Source: Oidiodendron maius Zn
Lineage: Eukaryota > Ascomycota > Leotiomycetes > Myxotrichaceae
Assembly (NCBI GenBank): GCA_000827325.1
Contig: KN832897.1
Span: 1-64,000 of the forward strand
Direction of reading: 5' to 3'
DNA: 64,000 bases
Shown here: piece by piece, positions 57,064 to 64,000 of the stretch
Layout of the letters: every line of letters starts with the position of its first letter
Numbering within the stretch: the first letter of the stretch is position 1
The notes under the pieces: generated by a model
Databases searched by the model: none
The model's input: only the letters and a program-made list of their open reading frames with translations
What the model was told of the DNA's origin: nothing
Translations under genes and position numbers: made by a program

Positions 57064-58702
57064 ATGGGCCAGCAAAGAATAACCCTCTTCTTCCCCCTCG
57101 TCTCGAGGAAGAAGACTTCGCCGAGTGCAACAAGTCCCTTTCTTGAGCTACCATTTAGTATTCGTCGTCAGATTTACCACGAAGCCGGCCTGGTATCTGG
57201 AAAGACGATCAATATGAATTCCTGGGCTATGCGCAAGAAAGTCGACAACAGACACAGACAAGCTTTTGATCACGGAGACGACGCTGACTTACCCCCTGTG
57301 CCCTTGAGCCTCTTTACTATAAGTCGTTTGATCAATGACGAAGCCTCCCAAATCTTTTACGGTGAAAATCAATTTGCAATTACAGGGCGGGCACGCCGGG
57401 GATTACGAGCACTAGAGCTCTTTAGCAACTCAGGCCTTGCAAAATTCAGGTCTCTCACTATTCGATTAAACATCGCATCTTGTGATATGCTATGTTGCGG
57501 TGATCGAGAACGCAGATGTGGCAACAGTTATATCGACTGCTCCAAGCCCTCGAGCCATGATATGCTCTTAAGCTATGCGTCTACTCCAGATCAACTCATT
57601 ATTTCACAATGGCACCAGATTTGTAGTCGACTTTCGAATGGCATTCAGCCTAGTACACTTGCGCTATACGTTATATGCGACTGCGAAGACCGTCAAACAG
57701 TTGATATGATCGTTAAGCCGTTGTTGACATTGCCTATTCTACGAGACTTTGGACTTCGACTTGCAAGAGAGTACGACAAAGAACTACAAGGCGTAGCAAA
57801 AGATACTGTTTTACGTCTTACTAGGCGCTGGCCTTCCCAAAGCTTACCGCATTTCAGATTCCTAGATCTGCCCAAGGAGATTCAACTCAAAATTCTCGAG
57901 CAAACATCATTAGTATATAACTACGAGACTACCTGTGCCCAGGACCATATGCGGTATGGTGGAACATGTTCTTCTAAAGGAATCCCCCATGCTGTTATCA
58001 CACCTGACTGCTATCTCCTAAAATGCTTTTGTTGCAGAGGTCATTCCGCATTCAACTTCCGCTGCAGTCATTGCGACAGCCTAGGATTCCCTCACGGGCT
58101 GTTTCTTGATAGTCGTGAATTTCGGGATGCTGCGGTTCAAGTTTTCTATGGGAGGAATGAATTTGCAGTTTCTATGGTAGGCCTCGTACCCTCGCCTGCC
58201 TCTCTATCACAAGATGGCAGTATATCAATTATACCTGGACTTCAACAATTCCCAAAATGTTCTATACAATTCTTTGCCGTGCTAAGACTTGATTTCGAAC
58301 CGTCTGAACTTGAAATGTTGCAGCCAAACCAAGCCGGATGGAAGACCTGGCTAAATACCACTGATTTACTATCAAAGGCGGCTAATCTGGCGATTCTTAA
58401 TCTTGAAATTCGGTTTTCAGAGAAGATCTTTAATTCGGTCTGGGACATGTCAGAGACTAACGCCGGTTATGAGAAAATGGATGTGGGAAACGTACCACAG
58501 GCTGATCCAGCCGTTGACTATTCCGAAAGGGTTAAAGAACTTTTTCGTTCATCTGAATTGGGGTAGTAGCTGTGGGCCTCTAGCAACGGGACCGTTAGAT
58601 GGAAGGCAGGAGTTAGAACAGAAGCTTGAGAGGGTGGTTATGGGCGCGGAATATGATGCTTGGAAATGCGGAAAGGTTGTAAGGATTTATGATGTACTGT
58701 GA
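57064..58702 (+). pseudogene. 2EXR/F-box-like protein gene with a frameshift near its 3' end
   Basis: An open frame of 500 codons begins at 57064. Two similar halves each start with a short F-box-like/2EXR segment, PFLELPFSIRRQIYHEAGL (about residue 24) and FLDLPKEIQLKILEQT (about residue 275). Each carries a later E-A-S-Q-I-F-Y-G or A-A-V-Q-V-F-Y-G motif. Cys pairs (CFCCRGH, CSHC) lie between. Beyond about 58480 the family-like sequence continues in another frame (QPLTIPKGLKNFFVHLNW ... ERVVMGAEYDAWKCGK) to 58702, so a one-base shift is likely near 58470-58490. This is either a real mutation or a base error. Such proteins are abundant in fungi; the function is unknown. Confidence 0.75.
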
Positions 58703-61067
58703 TTACTTAGGTTACAAATCGACGGCACAAAATTTGGGTAACAAGCCTTGTTTACATCTAGACTAGAGGTCGTGCACTTCTTTCTTCTCGGCTGTTAAAG
58801 GCCAAAGAAACAATTATATGTGAGAGTAGCGAGCAACTCTCCCCTAGTTTCAAGTGTATCCTATTTTGCAGCCCTTGAATTCTTAGCTTTTAAGACGCGT
58901 CCGAGCATTCTCTCACATAATGGCCGATTAGTTCTGGGAGAGGTGTAAAACCGCTCTGAAAGTTAGGGGTCTCTATATTCAAGAATTCTGTCTGGGCTGT
59001 TACGGAACAATCCGCACTCTGTAAATTAATCGACTCTAACATGCGTGTCGCAATGTTGACCAATTTCGCGGAGCTGGCACGATTTCCCCTAAGGCGCAGA
59101 TGGACATACGTACTCACAGTAATCCACGGCACTGTGCGACGAACATTCGTCATCCATTCTGATGGTGTGAGGAGGCTCGACACTTTTAATAGCATGTCCC
59201 TGATCACGTCGGAGACTGGCCGTCGGATCAATTCGCTAAGAGTCCCTACCGGTGATTCAACTATGACCCAGGTTTGATTCTGTGGCAGGATTTTTTACAC
59301 TGCAGCCTTTCAATCGAGATCACCACCCCAACTACCTCAACCAATCCATCTCGCTAACGTATGTTCTCATCCACGTATGCTTATTGTACAACAGATTGAC
59401 GATGGCCTGGAGTATCGATGCGTCGAGCGGAAGATTCCCCAGAGTTCCATGCCAGACATCTGCCAGCGGCGTGGAGGGGGGCGCGATTGAGAATCCCGCT
59501 AATGTTCTCGTCAAAGCAGTTCCTCGTGGTAGGCTCGCAGGTGTCTGCAAAACGGGATCCGGAACAGGTAGGCCGAAGGTTTTCGCAGGAGATGGGGCGT
59601 CGCATGACCTCCGGGTAGTGTGACTGTGCCGATTCCGAATTCTCTAGCCAGAGATGCGTATTCCACAATTCCCGTCTTCATCCAATGAACCCGTCGCCAA
59701 GAGATCTATGCAATGGTCTGGTCGAGCTCGGCAGGATCCTGCCATCTCGCATCAGTTCAAGATCACACTCGCGGCGCATGCCACATGAGCGCCAGGAGGA
59801 AATCTCCCGAGGAAACCGCCAACGCATCATCCGTCGACGGCGCAGCTAGGCAGAAGCCAGGCCGTGTCACCGTGAGGCATTTCTGCGACTGGCTGGATGC
59901 TGCAGGGTGCAACCCCTCCCCCAGGTGAGCGGCGTCTCAGTGTCCGAGAGTTGGTCGCATGAGAATCCGCAATGGTGCGGCGGCGAGGCAGATTAGAGTC
60001 GTGCAGTCGAGCTCAGCTCGTATCTCGGCCAGTGGGAGGCCGGTCTGAGGAGATGATGAGCATTATAGAGGATCCGCCAGATCGAAATTAGGGAAATTCA
60101 GAGCATTGGAAGGTAAGATAGTGGAGTCTAGCTGGACACACGTATCTCAACTGCGACGTTTGCGGTCATGCATATGAGGGCGTATGGAGACAGAAGGTCG
60201 AATACGAGGTGCCAGGACCAAGAAGAAGGAGCCTGCAGTCGGGCGGTGTTGAGGTTGGGAGGAAAGGAGAGGAGGACAAAAACAGCGCAAGGTGGGAGAA
60301 GACGCGATTCTTATACCCCGCCAAAGCGGCGGCGGGCCCGTGTACGCGCTTTGCCCGATGCGGGGGTTGCGGTTTCCTGATGTGGGCTTGCTGTATGCTC
60401 TTTTAATATATATATATTAAAAAAGTATACAGCAACTTTGTATCAGAAAACCGCGACCCTATCAACTTGAGATTTGAGGAGAGTTGACTCGATTGAAGGT
60501 GTAAAACTAGACAAGAAGGGTGGCTTTAAATACACGATTCTTGCTGATATAATAACACGTGACAGAAGGTTGACAGACCACCGGTATTAGGTAAGGCACA
60601 CGTGCACGGGCCTGCTGCGGCTTTACCGCAAATAGTGTGCGTCGTCTTGAGAGGGCTATTCGGAAGTAGGTGTACAATAGGCATTGAAATCTTTTACCGA
60701 AGGTATGAATAAATTAATTGAAGTACAGAAGTAAGAAAGGTTACCTATACACATACTAATGATGCACAGCCTTAGCCGATGTTGTTAGTATTACGCCTTA
60801 ACATTGTAGGTGACGAGTATATCGCATATATAACCATATATCGTCGAGTAATACAGATCCACTCCAGGTATTATGTTCAGGACTATATAAAGTATATCCC
60901 ACCAACTTAAAGCTTTCTACGCTTCTTCTTTATATATCTCATCTTACACCCCCCTAATCATCACCACTACCACCACCACCTTGCGCCTTGACGGCCGTAA
61001 AGTCACAAAAGACGGGCTGTTCTAGTCCTAGCACTCTATCTATCGACCCTCTTTCCCGTCATCGTTT
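58703..61067. other. Intergenic region, possible decayed gene
   Basis: About 2.4 kb. On the minus strand 58890-59270 stays open (ELIRRPVSDVIRDMLLK onward) behind a plausible acceptor, but no domain or start is seen. 59700-60380 is GC-richer with short frames only. A gene relic is possible. Confidence 0.4.
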
Positions 61068-62661
61068 ATGAAATTAACCCCAATATCCTTAATGATAGCC
61101 GATAAGATATCTTGGTACCCCTTGCCTGCCGAGATCCGGATTTTGATCCTGGAAGTCTTACTGCAGGATGGCTGTAGCTTGGCTAGCTTCGCCACAGTGT
61201 CGCGAGAGTGGCAGAAAATTATCGAGCGGCACAACTTTGCCCGAATCAAGCTGACAACGTCACGCCTCGTCGATTTTGGTTCGATTATTCATCGTAATCG
61301 GGCTCTCGTACGCTATATATGGCTTTGCTTGGAACTCCAAGAATATGATTGCACCGAGTGTGCGCCTAGCCCTCCGGAGTCGATTAGTGATACAGACAAT
61401 ACCATGATTACTACAGCATTCGAGGATCTGTTCTCAACTCTCAGCACATGGGAACCAAACGGTAACTTGCTGCTCGATATTAGTGTTTACTCTCCCAGCG
61501 ACTCAGAGCACTGGTTCAAATATCTGACCTTTGAGCCTGATATCCCTTCCGAGGAGTGCGAGCAGGGTCGATATGCAGAGCAGTCGATGCTAGTCAAAGG
61601 TGATGATCATCAGCACGGTCGAGATTTCGTTCTAACCTCATCTGCTATTGAAAAAGTTTTCGATGAAATCATGGACCAAGGTCCGTTCGATAATGACGAA
61701 CAGGAAAACCACTGGTGGCAGCAACTACCATTAGTCCCGGCAGTAACAGGTGTGCTTCTACGTCAACAGAACCGCCGACGATGGAAACCGACTGCACTGG
61801 TACAGATGTTTGACCGTCTTCCTAGACTCCAGGAAATTTACTATGAGCCTTGGAGGGAATGGTGTAATATTCTACAACCATGGACGGATCGATGTAAGTA
61901 CTGCTGTATCAGTTCGTTCTTCTCTGCTATATACGTGTTCGTTGCTATATTACAGACCGCTAATAACCTTTACTATAGCTTTCCGATCGCTTTTTGAATC
62001 TCTTGCTTCTAGCCAAGTACGGAGACTTATACTCTTCGAGAATTTCAATCAACTGTACCCGTGTAGTTTTTGTATAGATTGCAACCCTATTCGAATCCCA
62101 ACCTCTGATGTCAGCCAAGCAGTCGCTAATACTAGTCTCCAGCTTGAGCACCTCTCAGCATCGTTTATAGTGGATGCTAGCTATTTCTTCCATGCTTGTA
62201 AACCTTCCTGGAAGTGGCCCAACTTGACTTCGCTGGCGCTGACTTCACGACTGCTCGCGCCCGATAAGTGCCCGATCGAGATCGACAACATGCTCCAGGC
62301 GGCAGCAGCAGCGGCCATGAAAATGCCAAATCTTAAAACAATGGAGATATGGAACGGAAAAGTGGGATTAGCAATGCTCTTTAGATGCCAGCTAGCTGGG
62401 GTAGGGCGGCCTGCTATAATAACCTGGAGGGGAACATGGGAATTCGCCCTGCGATCTCCTGTAATCCAATCTTGGGAGGCCGTTGCACTGAAACATTGTA
62501 GCCACGGATCCGTTATTATCAAGGAGTTGCTAGATGCTGGTATTATCAAGTCTCATGGTGATGCAATCTACCATTTAAAGCTTTTAACACTGGTGATTCG
62601 GCCCGTTTCGTTACGGCAGATTCAGATAGAACACAGAATTCGTGAAGGGGTTTATAGCTGA
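61068..62661 (+). CDS. F-box-like (DUF6546-type) protein
   Basis: Two exons, 61068-61893 and 61979-62661, joined by an 85-nt intron, give 502 aa. The N-terminus (YPLPAEIRILILEVLLQDG, then FATVSREWQKIIERHNFARIKLT) is a typical fungal F-box: a P-x-E-I-R-x-x-I-L core, then a W and the RIKLT element. The long rest has the LPRLQEIYYEPWREW and LTSLALTSRLL pattern of the large uncharacterised F-box family of Aspergillus-like genomes. F-box proteins bring substrates to SCF ubiquitin ligases; no substrate can be named. The first ATG was used; one at 61092 is also possible. Confidence 0.85.
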
Positions 62662-63356
62662 TAGGTCAATTTCTGTAGTCAGTCTAGGAAGATAGCTTGT
62701 CTAAGACATTCTCTTCTCTTCTTTGGTTATAAGAACACGGATTCCACGACAAACCCTTACTACCCCAGTGAACACCCTCCTGCTAATTCTAGGTCTAGTT
62801 CCAGATTGCTATCTCACAGCCGTATCCATTCAGCCCTCCGGGTACCATGGTCACTGTGACAGCCTAGCTTCTGTAAGCCACACAAAGGGAGGCAGTAGCC
62901 AGTAAAAGGTGCTCTATTGACGAAGACAATTAAGCTAAGGAGAAAAAGACTCAGTACAGCGCGTGCAGCCATATAAATACCCCCCGGGCCGGATTAAGCC
63001 TAGTGCCCAAGAGGCGTAGCGAATCGCTGGCGCCCGCTCCAGGACGCTAGTCCTAATTCGTCACGAATCCTCCTCAACCACCACACCCGGATCGTAGTCC
63101 ACAACCAAGGCACAACCACACCGCCCTGGCTTACTGGCTGGGTCGTCACAGTTACCTAAGGTAACAGAAATGAAAATCGGAGAGTTCCCATGGGGCTTCT
63201 CGCACGACCACCGACCACCGACCTACTCTCAACCCATCATTCCATGAATCAAAGTGTAATTGGGCCGGGTCTTAGTTTCAGCCAGTTCGCTCGAACCGGC
63301 GTACTTATCCAGAACACCACGGAAAGGTGCCCGACCATCGTCCTGGACCACTATCA
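62662..63356. other. Intergenic region
   Basis: About 700 bases between two convergent genes. Nothing is recognised. Confidence 0.5.
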
Positions 63357-64000
63357 CTAGATGGCGGCGCCTCCGCCATGCTCACTCAAGACCGATGGCT
63401 TCATAGGCAGGTGCAGTGCTTGTGTGTATGTGCTGAGGCAATGTGATGTCGACAGAAAAATAAAACGAACGTACCGCTCACTGGGAGAAGGGCCGCGAGG
63501 CCTTGACAATGGCCGTATAGGCCGCTTCGCAGCCACACTCGCGCGCGAGCGCGCGACGAAATGCCAGCTCAAGGGCCGGCTGCAGAGGGGCGCGCAAGGA
63601 GGCGAGGGCGGCGTCGAGGGCGGCTGCTTTGGCAGCGTCGAGTTTGGCTTGAGCCCTCCGAACTTCGGGGCGGAGAGAGGTGCGGAGCCTGTGGACGCAG
63701 ATGATTAGCCAAGCTGCATCCATCTCCTGAAAGATGCCAGACGGCACTAATGTCTCCAGGGTGTCCGGCCCAACGGGAGAAAATGCTTTCAATTCCAATC
63801 TGGGAGTTGGCGGCGTTCGGAACTTTGAATAGAAAACAAGGATGGTGCGGTCAAATGAGAAGACTTACATTGGTGGTTGTTTGCTGTTGGTGCTGCTGCT
63901 TCAGATGGTGGCTTTGCGGTGTTGAAGAGAGAAAAGGGAGAAGAGGAGGGACAAGAGCAGAAGTATTGTTTTGATTTTCGAGTCTAGTCGACCGACTAGA
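63357..64000 (-). CDS. Unrecognised three-exon gene at the right edge
   Basis: On the minus strand three exons join in frame: one open from the window edge to 63869, 63822-63482 and 63432-63357, with introns of 46 and 49 nt (GTAAGT and GTGAGC donors). The translated middle is rich in Ala, Leu and Arg (AQAKLDAAKAAALDAAL, then ALARECGCEAAY), probably alpha-helical. The first exon is pyrimidine- and CAG-rich and may be untranslated leader; translation could then start at the ATG at 63723, giving about 84 aa. Otherwise the gene starts beyond the window. No family is recognised. Confidence 0.5.

Noticed and set aside
1-64000. CRISPR arrays, bacterial operons or ribosome binding sites
   Set aside because: The sequence is fungal with introns; no regularly spaced repeats of the CRISPR kind were seen.

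Overview
The window looks like accessory, possibly subtelomeric, DNA from a filamentous ascomycete (Pezizomycotina; Eurotiomycete-like gene content, lineage not provable from the sequence alone). The reasons are many short GT-AG introns (about 46-116 nt), four Zn2Cys6 regulators, fungal transporter and oxidoreductase families, and strongly TA-rich, RIP-like transposon debris between gene-rich blocks. Exon joins below were worked out by hand from reading frame, splice sites and family motifs; almost all close exactly in frame.

Layout. 1-3.3 kb: a Ty1/copia fossil, minus strand. 3.9-14.1 kb: a secreted BBE-type FAD oxidase, an RTA1-like membrane protein, a Zn2Cys6 regulator and a DHA2 efflux pump. 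14.9-22.1 kb: two divergent gene pairs, Zn2Cys6 regulator/NmrA-like protein and old-yellow-enzyme/isoflavone-reductase-like protein. Their two bidirectional promoters share copies of one motif, CGGCCGAMAGTGG, so they look like a single regulon. 23.5-33.8 kb: a second MFS transporter, a third Zn2Cys6 regulator, a secreted tannase/feruloyl-esterase-type enzyme and an alpha-glucoside-type sugar permease. 34.7-35.5 kb: a 2H-phosphoesterase-like (DUF1868-like) protein. 36-36.6 kb: a pogo/Tigger transposase relic carrying a TA microsatellite.

37.0-49.7 kb is the most distinctive part: a candidate terpenoid biosynthetic cluster. It has a single-exon Zn2Cys6 regulator, an eight-exon bifunctional terpene synthase (class I cyclase fused to a prenyltransferase, 721 aa), a small cysteine-rich secreted protein, a nine-exon LaeA-like SAM methyltransferase and a seven-exon cytochrome P450 divergent from it. 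The genes are split and bordered by TE-rich islands (43.4-46.0 and 49.8-53.1 kb). The second island holds a nearly complete pogo/Fot1-like element with matching ends and TA target sites.

53.1-64 kb: a secreted protein of unknown function, a 2EXR/F-box-like gene with an apparent frameshift near its end, an F-box-like protein, and an unrecognised three-exon gene running off the right edge. The likely logic is synthesis of a di- or sesterterpene scaffold by the fused synthase with tailoring by the P450 and methyltransferase. The 9-27 kb block supplies oxidation, reduction, export and regulation for an unknown small molecule and has no visible backbone enzyme of its own.
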